64,000 nt of DNA, from the NCBI RefSeq assembly GCF_046298265.1, contig NZ_JBKAHK010000002.1, positions 496,001-560,000 on the forward strand, given 5' to 3'. Below are positions 53,424 to 61,366 of this stretch, piece after piece. Position 1 is the stretch's first letter, and every line of letters begins with the position of its first letter. This stretch comes from Gillisia xinjiangensis (lineage in GTDB: Bacteria > Bacteroidota > Bacteroidia > Flavobacteriales > Flavobacteriaceae). Below the pieces are notes generated by a model. The model was not told the origin of the DNA, did not search any database, and saw only the letters and a list, made by a program, of their open reading frames with translations. The translations under genes were made by a program, and so were the position numbers.

Positions 53424-54077
53424 TTATTTTTCTCCCTTCCATTCGGCATAGAACTGCTCCAGGAAATGTTCCATATAGCGATGTCGTTCTTCTGCTATTT
53501 TTCTACCTGATTCTGTATTCATCCGTTCTTTTAGCAAAAGAAGTTTTTCATAGAAATGATTGATCGTTGGAGCGGTAGATGCTTTATAGGTTTCTTTGCT
53601 CATAGCAAGATCCGGCTTAATTTGGGGGTCGTAGAGAGCTCTTTCTTTAAATCCGCCATAATTGAACGTTCGAGCAATTCCAATGGCGCCAAGCGCGTCT
53701 AAACGGTCGGCATCCTGAATAATATCCAGTTCCAGAGACGTGAATTGCTGTTCCTCATTCCCTCCCTTGAAAGAAATATTCTCAATGATATTAACAACAT
53801 GGGTGATCACTGCAGAAGGAACTTCCTGGGTCGTTAAAAATTCAGATGCGATTTTAGGACCAAGGGTTTCATCTCCATCATGGAATTTGGAATCGGCAAT
53901 ATCGTGAAGTAAAGCTCCCAGTTCAACTACAAACAAGTCGGCATTTTCGGTTTCAGCAATAAGTTTTGCGTTGTTATAAACCCGCTGTATATGAAACCAA
54001 TCATGCCCGCCTTCGGCGTGTTGAAGCGTTTGTTTAACAAATGACTTTGTGTTTTCTATGATTTGCGACTGGGTCAT
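53424..54077 (-). CDS. HD-domain phosphohydrolase
   Basis: A 217-residue HD-superfamily hydrolase, like E. coli YedJ. Metal-binding residues are in GGHDWFHIQRVYNNA near residue 24 (His), LLHDIADSKFHDGD near 58 (His-Asp) and the later IIQDADRLDALGAIG (Asp). The ATG at 54077 (MTQSQII) fits the family better than the Met eight codons upstream. The substrate is unknown; such enzymes act on nucleotides or related phosphates. Confidence 0.87.
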   Translation of the reverse strand: MTQSQIIENTKSFVKQTLQHAEGGHDWFHIQRVYNNAKLIAETENADLFVVELGALLHDIADSKFHDGDETLGPKIASEFLTTQEVPSAVITHVVNIIENISFKGGNEEQQFTSLELDIIQDADRLDALGAIGIARTFNYGGFKERALYDPQIKPDLAMSKETYKASTAPTINHFYEKLLLLKERMNTESGRKIAEERHRYMEHFLEQFYAEWKGEK

Positions 54078-54136
54078 AAACTTGATTTTTACTTTAAACA
54101 TCGCAGACTTTAAAATTCTAAAAGTTAGGTTGAAGT

Positions 54137-54173
54137 TTAAACCCCACAGGTTTTTAAAACCTGTGGGGTTTAA
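54137..54173. repeat. Perfect palindrome, CCCCACAGG family
   Basis: Two 18-base arms (TTAAACCCCACAGGTTTT) around one central base, located between plsC and the HD gene on the minus strand. It is a sister of the CCTAACAGG palindrome at 20395-20421. Confidence 0.8.
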
Positions 54174-54184
54174 TTTAAATTTCG

Positions 54185-54916
54185 CTATTTAATATCTAAA
54201 ATTATGGTTCGTTCTACCTTTGCGATAAGGCTGTCTGCATCATCTGAATTTGCAGGAATGGGTTCATGAACCTTCATGGTTATGTGAACTCCAATTCCCA
54301 GTGGAAATTGCCCATATTCAAAGAGTTTCCAGGAATTATTGATGGTTATTGGAACTACAAGGGCATCCGGCATTTTTTTGAACAGAATTTGCATTCCCGT
54401 TTTCGCAAAACTTTTCGGCTGCCCGTTCCTGCTTCGGGTTCCTTCCGGAAAAATGACTGCAGAATGCCTTGTCTTATTTAAATACTTTGCAAAACCAGCC
54501 AATGCTACAACTGCCTGTTTTGGGTTTTTTCTGTCTATGAGGACCGAGCCTCCATGCCGCAAATTGAACGAAATTGAGGGAATTCCTTTTCCAAGCTCCT
54601 TTTTACTTACAAATTTAGGATGATGTTTTCTTAAATACCAGATAATGGGGGGAATGTCATAAATCCCCTGGTGATTCGAGACAAATATACAAGGCCTGTC
54701 AACCGGAATATCGTGAGGATTATCTATGCTAAAACGTGTTCCTAATATATTAAGACAGCGCATCAGGAAAAAATTAAAAACATCCACCGACGTTTTATGG
54801 GCCTGATACCCTCCAATTTTAAGGCTTAACCACTGGATTACGTGGAATATTCCAAGGGTGAGGAAGAAAAAAAAGTACGAAATTATTGAAAGAGGATAGG
54901 CTAATATTTTCTTCAT
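54185..54916 (-). CDS. plsC: 1-acyl-sn-glycerol-3-phosphate acyltransferase
   Basis: Membrane-associated acyltransferase that converts lysophosphatidic acid to phosphatidic acid. The 243-residue protein has an N-terminal hydrophobic anchor, the catalytic box FVSNHQGIYD (N-H-x4-D) near 79, the substrate motif FPEGTRSRNG near 155 and a further conserved VVPITI near 190. Single minus-strand gene upstream of the HD gene; other acyltransferases of the PlsC superfamily cannot be excluded. Confidence 0.9.
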   Translation of the reverse strand: MKKILAYPLSIISYFFFFLTLGIFHVIQWLSLKIGGYQAHKTSVDVFNFFLMRCLNILGTRFSIDNPHDIPVDRPCIFVSNHQGIYDIPPIIWYLRKHHPKFVSKKELGKGIPSISFNLRHGGSVLIDRKNPKQAVVALAGFAKYLNKTRHSAVIFPEGTRSRNGQPKSFAKTGMQILFKKMPDALVVPITINNSWKLFEYGQFPLGIGVHITMKVHEPIPANSDDADSLIAKVERTIILDIK

Positions 54917-55066
54917 ATCTTATTTAATTCCAGCAGTAGATTTTTTTATCCAGTCCCGTTCTATCGGGCTTCATCGAAATTTCTTTATTTTACTTATCCG
55001 GCTCGCCATCGGGAACTTTATTAATGCAAACATACATTTTTATGAAAAAATATCGGGAAAGAATCA

Positions 55067-55444
55067 TTATTGAATTTGAATACATTTCCCATCTTCACAA
55101 GCCAGTTTTTCTGGTGGAGCCGGAATACTGCAATCGCTAATAATGCGGTTTTGTTTGTTGTAAGCTTCTTCTGCTTTGCGGTGTTTTTCAACCATTTTAT
55201 GAAGTGCCGGGACATCTGTTTCTGAAGAGAATAATAGATATCCCTGTGGACCGCCGCAGGCTTTACTTCCGAAGGGCATAAAGGAACATTCCGAGCCCGG
55301 GGAACAATCTCTTTTGTCTATAAATGCGTAGATCTCCTGAAGCTGCTTTTCCAGTTCCAGAATGGTTAATTCCTGATCAGATTTTATGTCATCGCATCCG
55401 GCAAAGCTTGTTGTGAATATCAAAAGAATAAGAAAAGTCTTCAT
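55067..55444 (-). CDS. Hypothetical cysteine-containing lipoprotein
   Basis: A 125-residue lipoprotein (lipobox FAGC, Cys17). Mature-region cysteines in RDCSPGSECSFMPFGSKACG, SDCSIPAPPEKLACEDGKC form a conserved pattern that I have seen in a widespread family of small secreted proteins without assigned function. They probably form disulphides in the periplasm. Single gene; start supported by the signal peptide. Confidence 0.75.
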   Translation of the reverse strand: MKTFLILLIFTTSFAGCDDIKSDQELTILELEKQLQEIYAFIDKRDCSPGSECSFMPFGSKACGGPQGYLLFSSETDVPALHKMVEKHRKAEEAYNKQNRIISDCSIPAPPEKLACEDGKCIQIQ

Positions 55445-55501
55445 CGGTTCTAAATTTTTTCAGGATAAGCAAGATACAAAATAAGCTTCATTTCAAATCA
55501 T

Positions 55502-55531
55502 AAAAAAACCGAACTGGAAACAGTTCGGTTT
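55502..55531 (-). terminator. Intrinsic terminator of the bacilliredoxin gene
   Basis: Perfect 10-bp stem AACCGAACTG/CAGTTCGGTT with a 4-base loop; on the minus strand it runs into a T-tract. Confidence 0.88.
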
Positions 55532-55553
55532 AATTCCTCATTGAGGATTTAAT
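55530..55553. repeat. Dispersed palindrome, ATGAGG family, copy 2
   Basis: TTAATTCCTCATTGAGGATT, adjacent to the bacilliredoxin terminator and related to copies at 6993 and 58486. Confidence 0.6.
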
Positions 55554-55573
55554 ACTTTCAGATAAAAATCCTT

Positions 55574-55984
55574 TTAACAGAACTCGTTATAAGCACTTGT
55601 AAGATTTTCTGCAATCATTTCCGCAGGACGCCCTTCAATGTGATGACGTTCAAGCATGTGAACCAATTCACCATCTTTAAAAAGTGCCATACAAGGAGAA
55701 GATGGAGGGAAAGGCACCATATAGCCACGGGCTTTGTCTGTGGCTTCCTTATCTACACCTGCAAAAACGGTCACTATGTTATCTGGGGTTTTACTGTTTT
55801 GTAAGGAAATTCGAGCTCCCGGACGGGCATTTGCTGCCGCACATCCGCACACTGAATTCACAACAACAAGTGTAGTTCCCTTTTTTTCCATGGCCGCATC
55901 AACTTCGGCAACAGTATGTAATTCCTGAAAACCTACTCTTGTAAGGTCTTCTCTCATCGGTTTAACTAAATCTGCTGGATACAT
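55574..55984 (-). CDS. BrxA/BrxB family bacilliredoxin
   Basis: A 136-residue thioredoxin-fold protein of the YphP/YqiW (DUF1094) family, which removes bacillithiol from protein thiols in species that make it. The active-site motif is VVNSVCGCAAANARP with Cys46 and Cys48 (CGC). Other landmarks are SPCMALFKDGELVHMLERH near 97 and the N-terminal MYPADLVKPMRED. The gene has a consensus promoter and its own terminator. Confidence 0.94.
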   Translation of the reverse strand: MYPADLVKPMREDLTRVGFQELHTVAEVDAAMEKKGTTLVVVNSVCGCAAANARPGARISLQNSKTPDNIVTVFAGVDKEATDKARGYMVPFPPSSPCMALFKDGELVHMLERHHIEGRPAEMIAENLTSAYNEFC

Positions 55985-56017
55985 ATATATAGAGTTTTAT
56001 TAAACATTTATAAAGCG

Positions 56018-56025
56018 CAAATATA
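56018..56025 (-). promoter_or_regulatory. -7 promoter element of the bacilliredoxin gene
   Basis: The minus strand reads TATATTTG, an exact TAnnTTTG, 33 bp before the ATG. Confidence 0.5.
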
Positions 56026-56219
56026 CGGAATTTACTTAACCTGCCTTATCTCAAATCCCTATGAATTCATAGGCTTAATTTATTGGTTTATAGTAATATT
56101 CCACCAGGTAAATAGTCGATAGCCGGTAAAAAATGGCTTCTTTTAGAATTTGGATTTTTTCAAACTGTTTATAGGCCAACCAATTCCTGTATAGATTCGT
56201 ATATACACCTCCAAAATAG

Positions 56220-56227
56220 TATATTTG
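56220..56227 (+). promoter_or_regulatory. -7 promoter element of the djlA-like gene
   Basis: TATATTTG followed by CCCC, 22 bp before the ATG at 56250. Confidence 0.5.
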
Positions 56228-56249
56228 CCCCTTTAAAAGAAGAATTTTC

Positions 56250-56963
56250 ATGTTCAAATGGATTTTGGCCGTAGTAGGCTTTATGTTTTTTAGGTATCCG
56301 GGTGCTATTCTCGGATTTATTATTGGAACCTTAATAGATAACTGGAAGCGTCCTTCCGTAGGTTCACAGGATCAAAAAGTTTCGCCGGGAGATTTTGAGC
56401 TTAATTTGCTTTCCCTGGCTTCCCTGGTAATAAAAGCAGATGGGAAAGTATCCCAAACCGAACTGGATTATGTGAGGGCTTATTTTGTGCAGGCTTATGG
56501 AAAAGAGCGCGCAAATGCAACCTTCAGGACATTTAACGAGGTTATTAAAAGCAGGGAAATATCCGGGCAGCGCATTGGATTGTATCTTCAAAAACGCACC
56601 CGGTATGAGGTTCGCTTACAAATACTTCACTTTTTATTCAGTATCGCAAAAGCCGATGGCCATGTTTCTGAAGCTGAATTAAGAGAACTATCCGAAATTT
56701 CTGCCCATTTAAACCTGATGAGAAGGGATTTTGAAAGTATAAAGGCCATGTTCTTTAAAAGTGCCGATAATGCTTATAAGATCCTTGAGATCGAAAAATC
56801 TGCAACCGATGCTGAAGTAAAGCAAGCCTTTAGGACCATGGCTAAAAAATATCATCCCGATAAATTACAGCATATGGATGAAGCTTACAGAAAAGGAGCT
56901 CAGGAAAAATTCACCAAGGTCCAGGAAGCCTACGAGCATATTCAAAAAGAACGGGGCATATAA
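56250..56963 (+). CDS. TerB and DnaJ domain protein, DjlA-like
   Basis: A 237-residue protein with an N-terminal hydrophobic, glycine-containing segment (about 4-28, as in DjlA), a TerB domain (about 48-160, SLVIKADGKVSQTELDYVRA and FSIAKADGHVSEAELREL) and a C-terminal J domain (about 170-237) with the HPD motif in KKYHPDKLQ. It probably stimulates DnaK ATPase at the membrane. The last 120 bp of the gene recur twice downstream, at 57190-57320 (decayed) and 58800-58917 (close copy), flanking a toxin-antitoxin module. Confidence 0.9.
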   Translation: MFKWILAVVGFMFFRYPGAILGFIIGTLIDNWKRPSVGSQDQKVSPGDFELNLLSLASLVIKADGKVSQTELDYVRAYFVQAYGKERANATFRTFNEVIKSREISGQRIGLYLQKRTRYEVRLQILHFLFSIAKADGHVSEAELRELSEISAHLNLMRRDFESIKAMFFKSADNAYKILEIEKSATDAEVKQAFRTMAKKYHPDKLQHMDEAYRKGAQEKFTKVQEAYEHIQKERGI

Positions 56964-57026
56964 ACTTATTAAATCACTTACTGTTTTATTCGTTTAATCC
57001 AGGCTTTTACTTAGTTGGAAGTCAGA

Positions 57027-57190
57027 CTATTCAATTCTTAGGTTTCCATGACTTTTAGCTGCGGAAGCTTTATCGTGATACCAGAAATCTTTTATTATAT
57101 ATCTGTATTTTTCATCCTTAAATGATAGATCATTTGTAAAGGAAATATACCCAACAAAAACAGCTTCTGTTGCTAAATTAATATAGCTTA
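57027..57190 (-). pseudogene. Possible decayed gene fragment
   Basis: The minus strand has an open frame without a start codon ending in TAG at 57027, with a coding-like composition (for example VFVGYISFTNDLSFKDEKYR). It lies in the 414-base gap between the djlA-like gene and the antitoxin gene. I cannot assign it; it may be chance. Confidence 0.22.
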
Positions 57191-57320
57191 CCGCACTATG
57201 GCAAAAAATGCCATCCAGACAAGTTACTGCATATGGATGAAGCCTACCTTAAAGGTGTTGAGGACTAATTCAGGCAATTTAAAGAGCGTATGAGCAACTG
57301 CAGAAAGAGAAAAAATTTTA
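57190..57320 (+). pseudogene. Decayed copy of the djlA-like gene 3' end
   Basis: The stretch with CATATGGATGAAGCCTACCT aligns with the J-domain end of the gene at 56840-56960, with many substitutions and small indels that break the frame. It is the older of two extra copies. Confidence 0.6.
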
Positions 57321-57377
57321 AAATAAACTTGAAATACTGAGACAAATGACTTAAATTTGAGGACAAAAGTTTGTGAG

Positions 57378-57878
57378 ATGAATTTGTTTGAAGAATCTTT
57401 AATTCAAATTAATGAAGCAGCAGCAATCTATGTTGCTCAGGCTCCTACATATTTAAGGCAAGGTAGTTTGGATAAAAATTTCTCCTTTGCTGATTTTTTG
57501 AACAATAAATTGTTGGTTATCCATTCTATAAGATCAGGTATTACTTTTTCTTTGTTTTCTGAAATCACAAAAATCACCCCATTTTCTGATGAAGATTGGG
57601 CTGAAATATTGAACATTTCTTCCAAGTCGTTGCAACGTTACAGAGCAGAGGAAAACTTTCGCTTTAAGCCCATTCATTCAGAAAAAATCATTGAGATTGC
57701 TGAAGTGTCCCTTTTAGGTAATACTGTTTTTGACACAAGCAGTAAATTTTATATGTGGTTAAATATTCCATTATTTGCACTGGGGTCTATGAAACCCATC
57801 GAACTGCTTAAAGATTCTTATGGTAAAGAGATGGTGCTTAATGAGCTTCACAGGATTGACCAGGGTATTTTTGTGTAA
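57378..57878 (+). CDS. Xre/MbcA/ParS-type antitoxin (DUF2384)
   Basis: A 166-residue antitoxin of RES-Xre toxin-antitoxin systems. The N-terminal part is helical and DNA-binding-like (SDEDWAEILNISSKSLQRYR near 75). The C-terminal MbcA/ParS region, at about 105-166, has NTVFDTSSKFYMWLNIPLFAL and KPIELLKDSYGKEMVLNELH. The ATG at 57378 was chosen over a TTG seven codons upstream. Its stop overlaps the toxin start (TAATG), the usual coupling of this pair. Confidence 0.88.
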   Translation: MNLFEESLIQINEAAAIYVAQAPTYLRQGSLDKNFSFADFLNNKLLVIHSIRSGITFSLFSEITKITPFSDEDWAEILNISSKSLQRYRAEENFRFKPIHSEKIIEIAEVSLLGNTVFDTSSKFYMWLNIPLFALGSMKPIELLKDSYGKEMVLNELHRIDQGIFV

Positions 57879-58336
57879 TGCAAGTTTTCAGGTTATCGCG
57901 AAAAAAATATGCCGCCAAGCTTTCAGGAAAAGGAGCAGCTTTGTCGGGTAATCGCTGGAATTCTAAAGGGGTTGAAATGATTTATTGTGCAGATAGCCGT
58001 GCACTTGCTATGGCCGAAGTAGTGGTTCACCTTCCGTTTTACTTGCTGCCCCAGGATTTTGAGATGCTTGAAATTTCAATCCCTGATATCCTTAAAATCA
58101 AGACAGTCTCCCAAAAGGAACTCCCGGAAATGTGGAATAGATTTCCCCATCATCCCAAAACGCAATTGATAGGGGATCATTTTATTAGGACGAATGAATA
58201 TGCTGTTTTAAAAGTGCCTTCAGCAGTGGTAAAAGGCGATTTTAATTTTTTACTTAATCCTTACCACAAATACTTTAAGAAAATCAAAATCAAAGCGCAT
58301 TCCCCTTTTATTTTTGACAGCCGGTTTTTTGAATAA
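57878..58336 (+). CDS. RES-domain toxin (NAD phosphorylase family)
   Basis: A 152-residue RES-domain protein; characterised members such as MbcT and Res degrade NAD+ and stop growth unless bound by the Xre-family antitoxin. Family residues are visible: Arg near the start (VFRLSRKKYA), GNRWNSKG near 24, Glu in AMAEVVVHL near 47, Ser in LKVPSAVV near 113 and NFLLNP. The length is typical. It is translationally coupled to the antitoxin. Horizontal acquisition is suggested by the duplicated djlA ends around it. Confidence 0.9.
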   Translation: MQVFRLSRKKYAAKLSGKGAALSGNRWNSKGVEMIYCADSRALAMAEVVVHLPFYLLPQDFEMLEISIPDILKIKTVSQKELPEMWNRFPHHPKTQLIGDHFIRTNEYAVLKVPSAVVKGDFNFLLNPYHKYFKKIKIKAHSPFIFDSRFFE

Positions 58337-58362
58337 TAACCAGACAAAAGAATTTAGATAAT

Positions 58363-58712
58363 CAGTAATGTCCGGTAAAGAGGCAAGATCGTTCCGCCTT
58401 AGCCGTAACTGCAAGAACCAAGAAAAAAAACTTGATTTTAATTAACTTATTTCATTTAGTTATGATTTCTAATTTTAGAGAACACTTTAATCCCTCATTG
58501 AGGGTTTAATTCCCCGAGGCTTGCCTCGAATTTTTAAAAGTATTTTCCTCCCGATATTTCGGGACATACCTCGTGGGCTTGCCCCGAGGTTTTTGATTTA
58601 TCGATATAATTGAAAAATTCAGAAAAATTAGGTTTGGTTCTTAAAATCCCATTGGAATGCCCAATGAATGAGTGGTTTTCAGCTTTCAAAAAATGTTTAC
58701 CGGACAACAATG
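58363..58712. mobile_element. Transposon-derived non-coding element with TGTCCGGTAAA ends, copy A
   Basis: About 350 bp bounded by inverted TGTCCGGTAAA (58369-58379) and TTTACCGGACA (58696-58706). It shares its left 100 bp (CAGTAATGTCCGGTAAAG, then GATCGTTCCGCC) and right end with copy B at 63316-63540. A block of about 130 bp made of palindromic repeats interrupts it relative to copy B. No transposase is encoded, so it looks like a MITE or IS remnant. Confidence 0.6.
58486..58511. repeat. Dispersed palindrome, ATGAGGG family, copy 3
   Basis: TTTAATCCCTCATTGAGGGT, nested inside the transposon-derived element and followed by further palindromes CCGAGGCTTGCCTCG, TCCCGATATTTCGGGA and CCTCGTGGGCTTGCCCCGAGG up to about 58592. 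Confidence 0.65.
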
Positions 58713-58799
58713 ATAGATAATAAATTATACCCTATTAAGGTGATAAACAGGAAATTAACTTATTTTATGTGTCAATATATTACCGTTGCCTTAATACGT

Positions 58800-58917
58800 A
58801 AAAAAAATACCATCCCGATAAATTACAGCATATGTATGAAGCCTACAGAAAAGGAGCTCAGGAAAAATTTACCAGGGTCCAGGAAGCCTATGAGAACATT
58901 CAAGAAGAAAGAACGTG
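58800..58917 (+). pseudogene. Near-identical copy of the djlA-like gene 3' end
   Basis: About 118 bp aligns without gaps of note to 56840-56960, including CATCCCGATAAATTACAGCA and AAAGGAGCTCAGGAAAAATT; I count roughly one difference per ten bases. The J-domain HPD and tail are encoded but no start or upstream part is present. It may be the original gene end displaced by insertion of the intervening DNA. Confidence 0.7.
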
Positions 58918-58994
58918 GAATTTAAAAAAAAATTCTAAATTGTTTTATTGAATTCCTCTTTCATACATTCATTTGTAAATCAGCTAATTGTGGT

Positions 58995-61265
58995 TTAAAA
59001 ATTATAATTAAGGTTCAACATCAAATTCCTTCCGGGACTGCTCACATTAAAAGCCCTGAGAATGGACATATGATCTACATAGGTTTTGTTGAGCGCATTA
59101 TATAGGGTGATCCCAATTTCCATATTGTTTTTTTTTAGATTGATTTTTTTGCTTGCACCTAAATTGAGCAGCACGTATCCCGGTGTTTTTTTTTCGTTAA
59201 AACCAACCCTGTTTTGAGTTTCAATAAGCCTTAATTTTGAAAATAGATAAAGTGTTCTATCTTCAAGTGCAAAATAGCTTATTTCTGCATTGTAATTATT
59301 GGGAGGGATAAAACTTATGTTTTCATTCGATCCCTTTTCTGATGCTCTTACAATGGCTCCTGAAATAGCGGTTTCCAGTCGGTTATTTTTTAACCAGCTG
59401 TGTTTTAAATCAAACTCCATCCCATAAAAATCGGCATCGGTTTGGAGATAAGACCATATTTCAAGGCCATCTTCTTCCCGGATTTCATCGGTGGAAGCAA
59501 AAAAGATATAGTTGTTTATCCGGCTTCCAAAAATGGAGATTTGACCTTGAAAATCATTTTTTCTATAGCTGTAATTCGCATCTGCCTGGAAACTTTGCTC
59601 CCTTTCAAAATTTTCATTTCCTTTTTCAAACCTGCTGGTTCCGGGGTGGGGACCGTTGGAGAATAACTCTGCGAGGTCCGGTGCCCTAAATCCGGTTGAA
59701 AAATTTAATTTGAGGGTGTTGTTTTTGTTAAATTTGGTGGTCATTCCAAACGAACCTGTAATTCCGCTGAATGTTTTTGTGAGTCTGCGGTTTTCAGGAT
59801 TCCCTGGCAGGATAAAATTATAAGCCACCAAAGCTGCCGATGTTGCATCAGCGGTAACGGTTCTGTAATCATACCTAAGAGCGCCCTGTAAAAAAACAGA
59901 TTTAAGATCCAGGCTGCTCAGGTAATAAATCCCGCTTTCAAAAGTTCGGGCATTCGGGATCAGAAATTTTTGAGCGGTCTCCAAATTATCATTTCGCTTA
60001 AAACTTCCCTGGATTCCTATGCTGTGTTTGATTTTTCCCTTTGGAAACCGCAGTCTGAAATTGTAAAATGTATGATGCTGCATCAATCCAAGGTCTACCA
60101 AACTGGATTCGGTTTCAATTTCTTTCCTTTCATTAAAATGATGCGAAAGGTGAACAAAACTTTCCAGATTCTCATTTTGAGTTCCCTGATTATAAGAGAT
60201 CAGGTAATCTTCCACTTCCTGAAAAGGCAGTTGCATATCCCTGTCATTCCTGGAAGTAGCAAGGGATTGGGATTCAGTCATTTCCTCATCACTTATAATT
60301 CCCAGATTCTGATTGTTGTAGGTTAAGGACAATTTATTCTGAAAATTCTCTTTTTCAATTCCGGTATGTAACCGAATGGTTTGGGTATTAAACCTACTGT
60401 TTCCAATAATTCTCCCAGCTCCGTTTTTATAATCTGCATGCGTTTCATAGGCTGCATTTACAGCGAAAAACATGTCGTTTTTATAAGATTTCCCCAAAGA
60501 TCCGTAGGTCCTTAATCCGTTGGAAATACTGTTGAAGGTAACACCCGCATTTCCTGCAAGTTTCCTGGAATTAAGATAAAAATCATCATCTTTTGAAAGC
60601 AACACCCCGCCCAAAGCTCCAGATCCATATAAAACTGAAGCCGGACCTTTAATCACATCCACACTTTTTATCCCAAGATCGTTGATCCCCAGTCCGTGAT
60701 CTGCTCCCCACTGGTGATTTTCGAGTTTATTGCCTTGATATATGGTAACTATTCGTGAAAATCCGAGTCCGCGAATAAATGGTTTTACAATTCCCTGTCC
60801 GAATTCTGCTCCGTAAATTCCCGGTACTTCCCTCAGGATTCCCATCATTCCGTTTGGGTTTCCTTTATTTTCAATTCCTGCCATGCTTATGGTGGAAACA
60901 TTGTATGGCGTGCGTCGTGCTAAACCGGATTGTTCATCTATAATTAAAACTTCAGAAAGTTCACTGGAGGAAATTTCCAGCCTGAAATCTATTTTTAATT
61001 TTTGGTTGGGACGTATGGAAATTTCTTTTTTCACAGTCTCGTATCCCACGGCACTTATTTGCAATATATGGGTTCCCTGCGGAATGTTTTTTAAGGAATA
61101 GCTCCCGAATTCATTTGTGGTAGTTCCTGATTTTAAATCTTCTATATAAATATTAGCAAAGGGAACCGGTTCATTTTCAGATAAAATTACTCCGGAAAGT
61201 TCTCCTGATTGTGCATATCCATTTGTCCCGAATAAAAATAGCGCCAAATATATTAAATACTTCAT
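58995..61265 (-). CDS. TonB-dependent receptor of the metal-homeostasis region
   Basis: A 756-residue outer-membrane receptor with signal peptide (MKYLIYLALFLFGTNGYAQ), a carboxypeptidase-regulatory-like domain (about 22-100, GSYSLKNIPQGTHILQISAV), a plug (about 115-230, FIRGLGFSRIVTIYQGNKLE) and a barrel ending in LMLNLNYNF. The divergent DtxR-type regulator and a palindromic operator over its promoter suggest repression by metal, so the ligand is probably an iron or other metal complex. Confidence 0.9.
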   Translation of the reverse strand: MKYLIYLALFLFGTNGYAQSGELSGVILSENEPVPFANIYIEDLKSGTTTNEFGSYSLKNIPQGTHILQISAVGYETVKKEISIRPNQKLKIDFRLEISSSELSEVLIIDEQSGLARRTPYNVSTISMAGIENKGNPNGMMGILREVPGIYGAEFGQGIVKPFIRGLGFSRIVTIYQGNKLENHQWGADHGLGINDLGIKSVDVIKGPASVLYGSGALGGVLLSKDDDFYLNSRKLAGNAGVTFNSISNGLRTYGSLGKSYKNDMFFAVNAAYETHADYKNGAGRIIGNSRFNTQTIRLHTGIEKENFQNKLSLTYNNQNLGIISDEEMTESQSLATSRNDRDMQLPFQEVEDYLISYNQGTQNENLESFVHLSHHFNERKEIETESSLVDLGLMQHHTFYNFRLRFPKGKIKHSIGIQGSFKRNDNLETAQKFLIPNARTFESGIYYLSSLDLKSVFLQGALRYDYRTVTADATSAALVAYNFILPGNPENRRLTKTFSGITGSFGMTTKFNKNNTLKLNFSTGFRAPDLAELFSNGPHPGTSRFEKGNENFEREQSFQADANYSYRKNDFQGQISIFGSRINNYIFFASTDEIREEDGLEIWSYLQTDADFYGMEFDLKHSWLKNNRLETAISGAIVRASEKGSNENISFIPPNNYNAEISYFALEDRTLYLFSKLRLIETQNRVGFNEKKTPGYVLLNLGASKKINLKKNNMEIGITLYNALNKTYVDHMSILRAFNVSSPGRNLMLNLNYNF

Positions 61266-61280
61266 TAAATTATTTTTTTA

Positions 61281-61288
61281 CAAAACTA
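61281..61288 (-). promoter_or_regulatory. -7 promoter element of the metal-region TonB receptor
   Basis: The minus strand reads TAGTTTTG (TAnnTTTG), 16 bp before the ATG. Its -33 region falls on the palindrome at 61298-61313. Confidence 0.55.
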
Positions 61289-61297
61289 CAAATTAAA

Positions 61298-61313
61298 TTT
61301 AGACTAGTCTAAA
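61298..61313. promoter_or_regulatory. Probable operator of the DtxR/MntR-type regulator
   Basis: A perfect 16-bp palindrome TTTAGACTAGTCTAAA lies between the divergent TonB receptor and regulator genes. It resembles DtxR/IdeR-type boxes (TTAG...CTAA ends) and overlaps the expected -33 zone of the receptor promoter. Confidence 0.6.
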
Positions 61314-61338
61314 AAAGCTTTTATTTAAAATAAAAATG

Positions 61339-61346
61339 TATTTTTG
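61339..61346 (+). promoter_or_regulatory. -7 promoter element of the metal regulator gene
   Basis: TATTTTTG matches TAnnTTTG and ends 20 bp before the ATG at 61367. The operator lies about 25 bp upstream of it, suggesting autoregulation. Confidence 0.55.
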
Positions 61347-61366
61347 AACCATAAAAAAAGAGATTT

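Noticed and set aside
58668..58925. 85-codon plus-strand frame beside the TonB receptor
   Set aside because: It runs through the djlA-end copy in a different frame and through the transposon end, so it is not a gene.
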